From Macrosoma leucophasiata (taxonomy: Eukaryota > Arthropoda > Insecta > Lepidoptera > Hedylidae): a stretch of DNA of 64,000 nt. The notes beneath the pieces were generated by a model, which worked only from the letters and a program-made list of their open reading frames with translations, was not told the DNA's origin and did no database searches. A program made the translations under genes and the position numbers. Positions 11,385 through 23,487 of this stretch are shown piece by piece (the first letter of the stretch is position 1; every line of letters begins with the position of its first letter). The stretch covers positions 9,176,001 through 9,240,000 of the forward strand of contig JAWQUS010000017.1 of NCBI GenBank assembly GCA_036365455.1, given 5' to 3'.

Positions 11385-12179
11385 AGAATAGTATTTATTT
11401 ATCCAATACTATTACAGGGTAACCAATAACAAAAATAGTCAACATCCCAATACGATTGACTAAACGTCAGTAAATGCTAAAATAATAACACCATTATTTA
11501 AAAAATTTAGTGACATCCCTGTTGCATCAAGGGAGTGTAGGTAAATATTTTATAAAATGGGCTTAGTTTCCATACTGTTTGTATCTATACTGTGTCTCCG
11601 GGCCACTCCGGGCACATTACGAAATAGACGTGTGTAACTCTTTTACTGTTTGTTCTGATTCACTGTTCCGAAACATTTCGATGTTCCGAAAGATTGACAC
11701 ACCAATAAAATTTCAAATGCATCATTTAGAACATTTGGAACTCGAACATTATTGCTGTTTCGCGCGTTCATATCGCTTGAATGATTGAGTGTGACCGCAT
11801 GACCACAGACCAATAACCAAGAACCGAGACACTTGACATTTGTATCTGAATCAGCTAGCGAAGCGAGAGAGCGAGATAACCATACATAATTAAGCAAGTG
11901 AGAGTGGGATTCGAAATGAGATATTTTGTTACTTATTCCGTTGCGCGTATACAGTACCTAAAGCACGTAAGAATTACTATGGCGTTTGTAAACGAATAAT
12001 TTAAGAGCATTTTTTGTTTGCATTATTTTACTTTTATGAGCAGAGTTGTTTGTTTTGGACTTTCACCACAGTAGATCTTTGAAGCAATGTTCCAAATGTT
12101 CGAAATCATGCATACAAAGATTCGGAACAGTTTAGTGTTTCACAAACTCAAACTCAAAAAATGGAAAATTATCATTAGA

Positions 12180-12296
12180 TCAGAGATAAAGGACCTTACA
12201 TCATTATCTCTGATAGGGAATCGAACCCATGACTCCAGCGTTTATAGTAGTAGTGGCCTGCTACCACTAGGCTACTGAGGCAGTTTCAAGAACAGA
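12180..12296 (-). mobile_element. tRNA-derived SINE or tRNA-like fragment
   Basis: Read on the minus strand from 12293, the sequence has a tRNA D-arm/A-box-like TAGCCTAGTGGTAG and, about 45 nt later, a canonical B-box GGGTTCGATTCCC. These are the two internal RNA polymerase III promoter blocks. The intervening anticodon region is not tRNA-like. The body continues to about 12150. A SINE head is more likely than a functional tRNA. Confidence 0.6.
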
Positions 12297-12753
12297 TGTA
12301 TCATTATGTTTTGTAACAAAAACAATTTGTAATTTGTAGATATTTATTGTTGTTGGATCAGACTAACATAAAAGATACAAAAATAGTTTAAAAGTTAATA
12401 TATGAGGAGTTTCAGCAATCAAACTAAGGTACAATGTAATACAGCACTATTTAGTTCCAACCTTCTTGAAACAGTTGAGATTTAAAATTAATGCATAATG
12501 TGAAATGTTCCCATGCTTACTTTTCAAAATCTACATCAGCATTGAGATCTTGTGAAATATTTTTGAACGAATATCAATTTCAACAAAATACCAATGGCTT
12601 ATTATAATAAATAAAAACCTTACATACATAGACACAATAATTCTAGATGTCACATGAGTAGTACTTACAGATGACTTCAAAAACATACTTCAGTGGAATT
12701 GTTAAATTTTATTTGAAATTCAATATTCTAGTTGAATAATCAAGAGCACTCTC

Positions 12754-12892
12754 AGGGCGAGATTCACAGACCGCACTATGATTACTTTCAAGCAAAGTAC
12801 ACTTCAAACTGTCAAATCCCATACTGTACTGACAGTTCTAAGCATACTTTGCTCAAAGTAAAGTCATAGTGCGGTCTGTGAATCTCACCATC
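12754..12892. mobile_element. Palindromic MITE of about 135 bp
   Basis: The left arm GAGATTCACAGACCGCACTA (from 12760) continues through TTACTTTCAAGCAAAGTA. The right arm is its near-exact reverse complement, ending TAGTGCGGTCTGTGAATCTC at about 12887. The arms are about 40 bp with small indels, and the core is about 45 bp. TCAG flanks both sides and may be the target duplication. It lies 210 bp past the Ubc9 stop codon and may be inside its 3' UTR. Confidence 0.75.
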
Positions 12893-13101
12893 AGACTCAG
12901 AATACTCGCAAACAATTCAACAATACTTATTACTATCTCCGGCCGTGGCCATATCACTGTGTGTCAAATAGTCAAAACACTTTTGGTGCAAACAATCTGT
13001 GAAGCCTGACATCCACACAACATTTAATCGTATAACCATTTGAAACACAATGATAACTGATTTTCTGCTCTGACCTAAAGGATGAATGATGTTTCTTTTA
13101 T

Positions 13102-13948
<847 letters not shown>

Positions 13949-14110
13949 TTCTCTAAAACAACACCAAAACAATATGGATATCCAGTAAATGTTAAAATTC
14001 CATACACTACAAGCCGCGACATATACTCACTTAAAAAATTAAACAATTTAGGAAAAATAATTTTACACAGCGCGTCCCACGATGCGTCAAGTACAAAACC
14101 ACAGATTAAA
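13949..14110 (-). promoter_or_regulatory. Probable Ubc9 5' UTR splice and leader exon
   Basis: Just above the ATG the minus strand reads TTGGTGTTGTTTTAG|AGAAATG, a good acceptor 4 nt before the start codon. A GTGAGT donor sits at complement(14025..14030), so a non-coding first exon probably starts somewhere above 14031. The transcription start cannot be placed. An upstream open frame covers this leader but has no similarity. Confidence 0.4.
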
Positions 14111-14599
14111 TAATTGTACATTATTTAACGTCGTCTACAGATACTACCTAGATGAATAGCAAAGAACCTAATTAATCGATTAATGATCGACTTTTTATTC
14201 AATTCTTTAGCTGCGGTTGCACCAAAAATACAAAAAAATTGTTTAAAGTTACAGTTTTAGTAAAATTTTACATCCTTCTTTAACATTCACAAAGTCAGAG
14301 AAGGATGTATTACATCAAGAAGCTTGTAGGTAAAAATGAAGACCACACAAGCCATACCTATTTGAAGCAAACCTAAATATACCTAGCTCTCTCACTGCCG
14401 TCTCTTTCTAAGTAGGGTGACCATAAAGTTACAATTTACCTGGGACATGACTGTGATTTTTATTTAAGATGACAAAATGTTATTATTTTTCTTTTCGTTA
14501 GGCAAGGAGACAGCTATAGACTATAACGCTATTGATCAAGTAATATTATAATTACATACAACTGCTCATTTCATAAATCTCTAACATAGTGAATGAATA
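14111..14599. other. AT-rich flank upstream of Ubc9
   Basis: No gene or repeat is recognised, apart from short AT-rich runs. Confidence 0.4.
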
Positions 14600-14822
14600 T
14601 ATTTATGGAGGATGACGATCGCGATGATGAGATGGTTCCGTATGGAAGTTGATGGGATGTCCAGTGAACTAATGGGGAGCAGGACCTTCTTATGAAGTCT
14701 CGGAGGAGCACGAAAAAACACTTTACATTGCATTAAATCACTTTCCTACACCCGTGTACGCTATCGATTGCTTTATGATAAAAATCCCACAATTTTGACA
14801 CATAAAACATAGCTACACATAC
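14600..14822 (-). mobile_element. Non-autonomous repeat family C, copy 2
   Basis: It has the landmarks GAGGATGACGATCGCGATGA, ATCACTTTCCTACACCCGTG, TCGATTGCTTTATGATAAAA and CACATAAAACATAGC in the same order as copy 1. It is diverged and non-coding. Confidence 0.55.
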
Positions 14823-14824
14823 AT

Positions 14825-14975
14825 TTTTTATTTTGTGTAACGAAGGTGACAAACACGCAGCACGGATGTTTAGTGACGACTGTAGCCTATAGACACCTAC
14901 ACAAAAACCAGTGGTAAATGTGCAGATGCGTTGCCAACCCTAAGGCTTAAGATGATCTGCCTCTGTGGTAGTCGA
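14825..14975 (-). repeat. SINE-like family A, diverged partial copy
   Basis: GTAACGAAGGTGACAAACAC, GACGACTGTAGCCTATAGAC and TGCGTTGCCAACCCTAAGGC follow the family core. Confidence 0.6.
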
Positions 14976-15409
14976 AGGATTTCGAAGATCTCAGTTGATA
15001 CGAACATCCCCATTATAACAGTCTGTTAAAACCTTCTTCTTTCTGGTAAGATGGCATTACTAAGGCCAGGTTCCAATAACTTACCAATATACTATTCCGT
15101 ATGTATATTTAGTAACGGTTGATTGTGAGAGTTAATGTATGGATGAAATGTCAAATTATAACGGATAGTAAGCTTACTATTATATATTATTAGCTTACTA
15201 CTGTAAGCCTACCTACGTTAGTAATTTATTCAAACCGAGCATAGGAAAAGAATGAAAATCTTGTCGATAATGAAGCATTTATCAATGAAACCCAAACTTT
15301 CAGACGAAATGTCTTGTGGTACTCAAGACATTGAATGAAGTAAAACTTATGAATTTAAGAGTGTTTAACAAAGTTTATTATATATAGATGTATAGAATAC
15401 ATATATATA

Positions 15410-15785
15410 TATGTCGGAGACGGTCACTAGTACGGACCGAGAACTGACAAAGCACGAGTTCCGGTAAAGGGCGCCACCGTCGCCATGTTGCAATTAACTT
15501 CGTGCTACAACAGAGCCTAGCCGTTGGAGGGAGGTCGGATCAAGGCTCGCTTACCATTTGATCGTTCTCGTGATAAGTTCTCCTCCAAGCTAGGAACTGT
15601 TTCTGTCGTTTCGGTCTGATATTGTGTTGTGGTTGTGCACAATTAATTACACTCACAAGTCACTGTAGTGACTTGTGAGTTTAATTAATTGTGTAATTCG
15701 TTGTTTCGTTGCTCGACTTTACTTTATACGCCCACTATGTCGGGCGATGAAACTAATAATACGTCCGTGCCGATATATATAAATA
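15410..15785 (+). mobile_element. LTR-like fragment with the start of a possible gag frame
   Basis: The block starts TGTCGGAGACGGTCACTAGT, has promoter-like GC-rich sequence, and is followed by ATG TCG GGC GAT GAA ACT AAT (15737), which opens a short frame that ends after 17 codons in a TATATA run. An imperfect 26-bp inverted repeat (15639-15664/15667-15692, 2-nt loop) lies between. It looks like the 5' end of a truncated retroelement. No second LTR is seen, so this is tentative. Confidence 0.35.
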
Positions 15786-15809
15786 TATAGAATTGTAGTA
15801 AATCGCATT

Positions 15810-15983
15810 TTTTTAATGTAATAGAAGTGGCAAACAAGCTTGCAGTTCACATTGATGTTAAGTGATGACTGCAGCCTATAGACACCCACACAAAGACCAA
15901 GGTCGAAGTGCAGATGCGTTACCACCCCTGAGGCCTAAGGTGTTATGACTCTGTGCCGGAAATTACGGAGCCGTACATTAAAC
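15810..15983 (-). repeat. SINE-like family A, partial copy
   Basis: It runs from the T-run through GTAATAGAAGTGGCAAACAA, GATGACTGCAGCCTATAGAC and TGAGGCCTAAGGTGTTATGA to GGAGCCGTACATTA, where it is truncated. Confidence 0.75.
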
Positions 15984-16001
15984 TTGAAATAATTAAACAT
16001 T

Positions 16002-16527
16002 AAAGGAGATGTTGCAAAAATGTATGGACCTCCGGCCATGTATTGTACACAATATCATTATCAGGCAAAATCAATATAAAAACGTTTTTTACTGCATATT
16101 TTCACTTAATTAGCTTTGTTTGCAGTTACAAAACATTATTTGCCGTTAAAATTGCAACTCAAACCAACATGGCGAATATTGCGGGTGATGTCATTTTGAC
16201 ATTTTCAATTTTTTTAAATTGTTTTTGGATTATATAGTACTTGAAGAAAAAAGTGATATTTTCTAAATACTATCGAAATCGAATTCATGTGTTTAACTTA
16301 ACTTTACTAAGAACTTAAACTAATCGATTTCCAATTTAAGAAAGCGTCGGCTGTTTCGCCGCCATGTTGAATATGGTTGATAATGATAAAATCGTTTGAA
16401 TTAAATGTGGGAGTAACTCTAAAATATATTCTTGAATAAATTAATTGTATTTTTTCGGATTCTTCTTTCATTTACCCATTTTTTGAGGACGTGTACGAAC
16501 TAGAGCCGAGCTCGCAACATCTCCTTT
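16002..16527. mobile_element. Candidate 526-bp MITE
   Basis: AAAGGAGATGTTGC (16002-16015) and its exact reverse complement (16514-16527) bound an AT-rich, non-coding segment. The target duplication is not obvious. It abuts the truncated end of the preceding SINE. Confidence 0.5.
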
Positions 16528-16835
16528 GAAATATTCCATGGTATCATACTATGTGTAGATACTATATGGGTCTGGCGATGATTCTATTTTCTAGTTGATT
16601 ATTTTTGCAGAAATTCATAGCGAAATGAGTTCCACAGACAGCTACGAGTCCATGATTTGAAATTAAGCTTAAGGAAAATAGGGATAAAATAAAATGGACT
16701 TACAGCCATTATAATCAATTTATTAACAAAGTTTATAGTGGTTTACAATGTAAGTTTAGATTTTAATGTATATATTAAAGTATAACATAATCAATAAAAA
16801 ATATTTTTTTCTGCAAACGTCTTGCATTATTGAAT

Positions 16836-17014
16836 TATTAAAGTACTTGACCGTCACTGGAAGCTTTATATTGAGAGGACATATCCGTTTCCGTCATTTT
16901 TACCAGATTTTAGTACCTTTGTTGACTCAATTTCCTGCGTTCAGTGGCGCCACTTGGCATACGCGAGCCATTTTAGTTTTCGTAAAAGTGCCGAGTGAAT
17001 CTTAGTTCACTGGC
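16836..17014 (+). repeat. DIRS-like element, left inverted terminal repeat
   Basis: It starts TATTAAAGTACTTGACCGTC and runs through GTTCAGTGGCGCCAC to CTTAGTTCACTGGC. It matches the reverse complement of 23311-23487 along its whole length with scattered substitutions. Confidence 0.8.
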
Positions 17015-17299
17015 GCAGGGCCATGAAACTTAGTACAAAATAATTCAACACTTTTTTCCATATACACTAGCGCCAACTAGCGACGAATGCCCCGCCAGAA
17101 AATAAACTTTTGCTAATTAATGTCACAATATGGCAGGAGATGTCACTAGTAACTCTGTATATTTTGTTAATTAATATTTCATGTTTAAATAATTATAGTA
17201 ATTATATATTCACTATAATATTGCTCAGTATTTTTTTTAAGAAAATAAAAATGCATTTAATAATGTTTTGAAAAATATGATGAATTGACCTGTATTGTC

Positions 17300-17710
17300 T
17301 ATGGCTCGTAATTTTATTTACTCTGGTATTTATCTATTTGTTTATTGGTAGTATTTATTACATTTATCGTTTTATTAAGTATTTTATTTTAATGGTTTTA
17401 TTATATGTATTATATTTGTATGTACCATGTATAAGTATTAGTGCCATTATAAATCATTTCACATCTGTGGTTCATTCTCGCTAAGGTTCCTGTTGAAAAT
17501 CAGCGTCAGGTACCTCATATACGAAGTTACCTGACATTTACTGAACAGGACACATTTTTGACGCAGCCGTGAGGCACATATTACGTGAAGGTATGTACCT
17601 AATAATTTTAGAAATTGTGTTGTCTTTTCTTTGTTTATTGTTAGCAACGTTTTATGTCTGTTTTATGTGTCTCGCTGTGTGTCAAATAAATGTTTCTTTC
17701 TTTCTTATGC
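17300..17710 (+). repeat. Repeat family F (LINE 3'-end-like), copy 1
   Basis: It contains ACATTTATCGTTTTATTAAG, CAGCGTCAGGTACC, GTTTTATGTGTCTCGCTGTG and ends CAAATAAATGTTTC(TTTC)n. The same order is found inverted at 30640-31410. The terminal simple repeat suggests the 3' end of a retrotransposed element. Confidence 0.6.
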
Positions 17711-18464
17711 AAGCATATTTTCCTCAATTACCGCACAACTCTGTTGTGGGCATCTTTGGGGAAGACTTTGTCCAGCAGTAGATGTCTTTCAGCTGGAGTG
17801 ATGATGGGAAATATTCTAAATATAAATTTCCGAAGTTTTATACCTATTTTGAATTTGAAATTCTTGTTTACCAAATGGCACATAAAAGTGATGTATTGTT
17901 ACTTTTTAAGTAATTCAATTTTTTTAATCTGAAAATCTTCACTGTACGTTTATTATTTATAAGATGCTTTGTTGCTTGGCTCAATGCTGATTTAGCTGTA
18001 CAAAACTGTTGAAATAATGATTTTGTGATGTATTATTATCATTACTGTTAAATTATTTGTAAGTGAAGGTATGGAAAGAGAATGTCTAGTTTTATTTTGC
18101 CAAACTTATGTTTTGTCAGTTCGTAAAAGAGAAAATGTAACATTCTGGTGATGTATTGAACTATTTTAAGTTGTAGTAATTTTTGAACGATTATTTATTT
18201 AATTGAAAAAATAAAATAAAATTGACTGTCAATGTATCAATTGTATTTCCCCTTAACTTTTTTTTCTATCGTATTACAAGCAATTAAAATATTCTCAGTT
18301 ATTATATATCTACATATGTTCTTATGTTGAACTAAATTTGAAATAAAACACTTCAAAAGTATATACCTTATTTTATTTTTGACTTGATAAGCAGTGTTGT
18401 TATTTACATTAAACAGAAAATTAAACGGCGTATCGGCTGCCTTTAACTATTGTTTATCAATGTT
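17711..18464. other. AT-rich interior of the DIRS-like region, nothing recognised
   Basis: No coding similarity or known repeat could be identified. Several AATAAA-like runs reflect base composition. Confidence 0.4.
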
Positions 18465-18519
18465 TTTTTTTTAATTCTAAACAAGAGGTAATAAACCACT
18501 TGTTTAGAATTAAAAAAAA
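18465..18519. repeat. Perfect 21-bp fold-back inverted repeat
   Basis: An arm ending TTTTAATTCTAAACAAG (18465-18485) pairs with the arm beginning CTTGTTTAGAATTAAAA (18499-18519) across a 13-nt spacer. Confidence 0.9.
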
Positions 18520-19054
18520 TATATTCAGAGTTCTTAATAATATAGGTACCCTTTATACAAATAAATACAAGCGCCATCTATTGGTACCTACGTAAAATCA
18601 TATGAAAGCGCTATCTAGTGGTGAATGCCCCTCACTTTTCCCAAACTTTACGTTCAGTTGCCAATCTATACCCTATATACTGTATAATCTATGCACTGGC
18701 GTTTCGTTTTCCGTCCAAGCAACAACGCAGCAACTTTGTCCTCACGGACACTGTTGCTTTAATAAATTATATAGTGTACACCTATACAGTGTTCAAAAAG
18801 TGAAAAAGTTATAGAAATCGAACAAGTGTCTAAGTATTTTTGTTCTATTTTTAATAATTTAGGCTATGTTGTGGAAAACTGTAAGTACCCTCCTTACAAA
18901 TAATATTTCACATTTGACCTAATAACTGAAGAGAAATGATTTTATTACATTTAACGGTTTTTCCGTTCGGATTTGTAAAAAATGTACCAGTTATAATGTA
19001 TTTAGTACCGTGTCAGTAGAATGTCAGTCTTAAAACAGGCTGCTTTGCTTTATT

Positions 19055-19873
19055 GTGCAGATATTAATATGCGTTTTCGCAGATTTTTTTATAACAATGA
19101 ATAACACAAAATCAAAGCCGCTGGCTGTGGCTGGCCCGAGCGGAGTATCCGAAAGAAAGCGGAATAAATCTAACAGTAGCAGTACGAGTAGCAGCAGTAG
19201 GTCTGCAAGCTCGTCGTCATGGAGCCAGGGTATAAAAGCGCTGCCGCCGCTATAAAACGTAACTAATGATCATGGTGAAGATGAGCATCACAGTTCACGA
19301 GATTTAATTTACAATCGAAACCAAGTTAAAAGAACCATCAGTTCTGAAAACTTCTGATGGCTATTTAAAATGCTAACTGACGTACAGGGCTGAGGCAGAA
19401 CGGTGGTCAGAAGTAAGATGCGCTGACACATATAACTGTATATTATAATTATTATTGTGCTCCAGGTTTCATAAACTTTGAAACAAACGATAAGGTAAAG
19501 AATTATGATACCTTACGCCATTTATTACACGCTGAAGCGTATACTGCTAGCTTTGCAGCTGCTTAACCTTTTGCATACTTAAACAAAGAGAGCCATTACA
19601 AGATAATATTCGTACGTATACTCTTGGGCTAGAAATACAGAGTAAAATTATGACCAATTGTGTCTGAAGGTAGAAGAGCTTTTTCAAAAAGGCGATTTAC
19701 ATAAAATATCTTCAGACTTATTGCAACTAGCTTGCAGTCACCAGGCCGAGAGTATTGAAATACGCCGGGAGAGTATTACAAGCCAAGTTAGAGATCCTAT
19801 GGTAAAATCAGCTTTGAACAGAATACCTCCAGCGTCAACTTACGTTGTTACGTTCTTTTCACAGCAGCTTTAG
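19055..19873 (+). pseudogene. DIRS-like gag relic
   Basis: The frame at 19055-19255 contains a serine-rich stretch (SSSTSSSSRSASSSSWS), common in DIRS N-terminal proteins. A second frame at 19658-19873 (SSDLLQLACSHQAESIEIRR and on) looks like a later part. They are separated by stops and frame changes. Gag proteins evolve fast, so the assignment rests mainly on position before the reverse transcriptase. Confidence 0.45.
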
Positions 19874-19933
19874 AAAAAGCTGGCGGTGTTCACAAAGCTT
19901 TGTGGCCGTTAAAAATAAAGTTCTGTCCAAGCA

Positions 19934-20248
19934 AAAGCAAATCAGAATCAATCTGACCGCCGCCTCTCGCGGGGACATGGCATAAATAAACTAGTGATTC
20001 CGTCGCGTGGAACACGACATACCTTATATGAAACAGGCCTACCAATGCACACGCATACCTGTTATAACACACCCTCGTGGGGTGGATACCGAAAGCAAAT
20101 CAGAATCAATCTGATCGTTGCCTCTCGCGGGGGCATGGCATAAATAAACCAGTGATTCCATCACGTGGAACACAACGTACCTTATATGAAACAGGCCTAC
20201 CAATGCATACGCATAGCTGTTATAATACACCCTCGCGGGGTGGATAAT
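19934..20248. repeat. Tandem duplication, two units of about 158 bp
   Basis: GCAAATCAGAATCAATCTGA recurs at 19937 and 20095. Both units continue through CATGGCATAAATAAAC, CCTTATATGAAACAGGCCTA and a CACCCTCG-GGGTGGATA end. It interrupts the decayed DIRS coding region. Confidence 0.85.
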
Positions 20249-20493
20249 TCCTACTTTCCATATAGAAGTCAAGGTCAACCCTCACACTGTCAATGAGGTT
20301 ACTATGGTGCCGTGGGTAGAGGGACATTTCACAACCGTGGCTCGTGGCCCGAACGTAAAAATAGCCTGGGACGCTCGAACGCTCCAAAAGGTCATAAGAG
20401 AAGTCAAAAGCGACAACAATGACTCGAAAACCGTTTCGAGCCGGTAAGCTTGCATATTACCATTCTCGATGGGAGGAAATGGTGGCACAGACA

Positions 20494-20560
20494 ACAGTAT
20501 CCTGTATCCCTGAATTAATTTAAATTTTACTGAAATTAATTCAGGGATACAGGATACTGT
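20494..20560. repeat. Perfect 28-bp fold-back inverted repeat
   Basis: The arm ACAGTATCCTGTATCCCTGA-ATTAATTT (20494-20521) is repeated exactly inverted at 20533-20560 with an 11-nt spacer. It sits at the start of the DIRS reverse transcriptase relic and destroys the upstream frame. Confidence 0.92.
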
Positions 20561-21985
20561 TCCGCAATCCTCTTGTTGTCCCCGATGTAATCAGAAATTC
20601 TTTTCAAGCGCCGGTTTCAGAAGAAATTTCGGCAATTATAAACAAAATGGGTTGGATGAAATCACAGGGAATTCCGGAAGTTGCCAAGCCCGTGCCGAGT
20701 TTCATTTCTCCTTTTTTGGTACCAAAATCAAATCGGTAAACAATTATAAATATGTTGCATTCCGGACTTCCTGCAACATGTCAAGCATATTTTCATCTGA
20801 AAATAACAGATTCACACAGGCGCTTCCTTCGTCTGATATACAAACAACAAGTTATTAGAAATGACTTGTTCAGACTAAGCACAGCACTCAAAACTTTTTT
20901 GATGCTGACATATTGGGTCGTACAAATATTACGAGTAAGATAATATAAGGAATATAATAATAATTGTCTATCTGAACGATTGCCTGATAGTACATCAGAA
21001 TGCAGTTGTACCTACTGTGGGAACATGTCGGTCTCACAGTAAAAACCTTTAAAAGACTGGGTGGCGAATAAATTTCTACAAGTCTGTTTTTAATCCCCAA
21101 AAGAACATAATAAAATTTATCTAGAAATACTGTGGAGGCCTTGAGACAATCAAAATTCTCTGCCGAAAGACAAGTTATCTGTAATTATCAAATGTTTAAG
21201 TCGAGACTTAAAGAAAGCAGAGACCCAAATACAATTACAAAAAAATATAGGCCTAAACTGGCAAAGTTCAACAAACTTTAACAGTTTTGACGTCGCTCGA
21301 GGTCGACTCAATCATCGGCAATTGTTAATGTTCTTGAGCGCAATATCAGACGAGTCGCCAAAAGTATACCCATACCAGAAAACGTTTGCATCGAACTGGA
21401 ATGCCGATACACTTTCTAACAACAGACGCATCGGACCGGGTCTGGGCAGCCAGCACCGTTGAACAATCTAGCACTCTCAGGAACCGGGACCAGGAACCTC
21501 TCCAAAGAGAGCGTGCACTACATTGCAATCAAAAAGAGATGTTAGCAATATTACATGCCCTTCATAGCCAGATTCATCTATTTCAAAACAGCTCTGTACC
21601 GGACAACTGTCGCTACTTGCGAAAGTAGGAAGGAGTTACGAAATCTCTTCGTTTGCTACTAGCAAAAAAATCCTGAGCCTTCTAGCCTTTCAGCATTCCA
21701 GGCAAGTGCAACAACCACGTCGATCACTTGTCACGTTATCGGCAACCTCCCGAATGGCACCTAAAACTATTCTGTATCCAAGTGGTGTTTGCAAAATGGG
21801 GAATCCCTGTAATAGACTTGTTCGCCTCAGCAACAGCTCATGTGGTAATCAATTATGTGTCTCACGACTTGACCGAACATCAAGCCCCATTACACGATGC
21901 ATTGCAGTGTCTCATGGTATTACTCCCTCGCGTGGGTGTTTCCGCCACCGTTCCTAGTCCCAAAGGCCTAAGACCTCTAAATTAA
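20537..21985 (+). pseudogene. DIRS-like reverse transcriptase / RNase H relic
   Basis: Read across frames: IQGYRILFRNPLVVPDV (20550), FISPFLVPKSNR (about 20700), YFHLKITDSHRRFLRLIYKQ (about 20785), FRLSTALKTF (about 20870), then LTTDASDRVWAA (about 21415, RNase H) and IPVIDLFASATAHVV (about 21800). The order and the YFH-I-SHRRFLRF motif are typical of DIRS-group reverse transcriptases. At least four frame changes and several stops are present, and the YxDD catalytic box is not recognisable. Confidence 0.65.
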
Positions 21986-22149
21986 TCGACGGAAATATTT
22001 CTAGTAGTATTAACTCTGTGGGGGAAGGTGTTCTGGCGCGCAGACCTGAGAGACCAGCTCGGGCCGCAGAGAGTCAATGCCGCTCGCTGTGCCATTGATT
22101 CTGAAAAAGCTGCAGAGACATCTAGTAGACACCTCAACGGGTCTCCTTC

Positions 22150-23050
22150 CACCACAGGTCGACAACCTGACCCTCGAAGTGTGGAAATGCGGGGCTGGAC
22201 CGAAGCGGTGAAGACATGGAACACTGAACAATTATTATTGCGTAAAAACTCTTGGCGAAAGTCTACTTTAAAGACTTACGAAGGAAAGTCTACTTAAAGA
22301 CTTATGCTTGGAAGCGTTGGGCTTCATGGTCTATGTCGAAAAAAGTTGACTGCAGAAGTCCTACAGGTTCTCAAGCAGCACAGTTTTTATCTGATATATA
22401 TCTGATAGATAAATTATCGTACAACACGATACTTCTTCACAAATCGGTTGTTTCGACATTGTGTAATGCTGACACCTCAAGTTATTAAAGTTCGCACGTT
22501 CTTGTTAAACACATACTAAAATCAATTGCTTTTAAAAAACCCAAAGTCGTCTAAGCCACTGATTTGGGATGTCGGCAAATTGACTGCATTTTTAACAAAT
22601 TACACTGTCGAAATTTACAGTGTTTTTCAGACATCACGCCATACTGCTATTCTGTTACTGCTACGTTCAGGGAGACGTATACATGATTTGACTTTACTCC
22701 AAATTGACCCTAATCATTGTAAAGAATCTGATGATAATATAATTTCGGCTCGGACTGAATGCAGTAATTATAGACAATCGGAATGGAAGTTACTTTTAAA
22801 TTTCAGTAACCGTTATCGCGATCCTGTATTATGGATTAAAAGAACTATTTTATTATTAAATGAAAGGCAGAATGTTGCAAACTCATTTAACTAGATTAAA
22901 ACCATATTACAGCCACTCCAGTAAGTACACGATTAGCTGTAGTCTCTAAAAGTTGGCTGGATAATCATCCTGTTGAGGAAATTCTAGCCTGTGGAGACTG
23001 TCAATTTTTATAGACGAGAAGGATTGCCAAATCGTCCTTCTGACTTAAAT
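22150..23050 (+). pseudogene. DIRS-like tyrosine recombinase relic
   Basis: The N-terminal SAM-like region is suggested by SWRKSTLKTYEG (about 22250). The catalytic domain is clearer: TSRHTAILLLLRSGRRIHDL (22635-22695) matches the box carrying the first catalytic Arg, KSWLDNHPVEEILACGD lies at about 22950, and FYRREGLPNRPSDL at about 23005 has the position of the nucleophilic Tyr. Frames are interrupted between 22490-22530 and at 22894 (stop). The role in life would be integration of a circular cDNA. Confidence 0.65.
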
Positions 23051-23310
23051 GTCACACGATTATTTAATTCAATCAATTAATACGATTACCTGAACGTTAA
23101 GAATTTCTATTGTGTTCAGTTTTTTACAAAGATACATAATTAAGGTCCTTTCACATTGGCGACACTAGACGATAACAAACAGGCTCTCAATATAAAGCTT
23201 CTAGTGACGGTCAAGTACTTTAATAGACGCGTTTTACCTGAAAATAAAACGCATATTAAAATACTTACCTCACTGGAAGCTTTCACTTTATTTCTGTCTG
23301 GTGAAATCGA

Positions 23311-23487
23311 GCCAATGAACTAAGATTCACTCGGCACTTTTACGAAAACTAAAATGGCTCGCGAACGCCAGGTGGCGCCACTGAACGCAGGAAATTGAGT
23401 CAACATAGGTACTTAAATCTGGTAAAAATGACGGAAACGGATATGCTCTCTCAATATAAACCTTCCAGTGAGTTAAGTATTTTAATA
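23311..23487 (-). repeat. DIRS-like element, right inverted terminal repeat
   Basis: Begins GCCAATGAACTAAGATTCAC, passes GTGGCGCCACTGAACGCAGG and ends near AGTTAAGTATTTTAATA. It is the inverted partner of 16836-17014. Confidence 0.8.

Larger units (their letters stand above)
16836..23487 (+). mobile_element. Decayed DIRS-like (tyrosine recombinase) retrotransposon with inverted terminal repeats
   Basis: Inverted repeats of about 178 bp bound the element (16836-17014 and 23311-23487, roughly 90% alike). Between them, in order on the plus strand, are relics of a serine-rich gag-like protein, reverse transcriptase, RNase H and a tyrosine recombinase. DIRS elements use a tyrosine recombinase instead of a DDE integrase and have inverted or split repeats rather than LTRs, which fits. 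At 23185-23290 an additional partial copy of the terminal sequence lies just inside the right repeat, the position of the internal complementary region in DIRS. Every frame is broken, so it is immobile. A family F repeat (17300-17710) is inserted in the left part. Confidence 0.75.

Noticed and set aside
12210..12293. Functional tRNA gene
   Set aside because: A- and B-boxes are present but no cloverleaf with a proper anticodon stem and acceptor stem can be drawn; a tRNA-derived SINE fits better.
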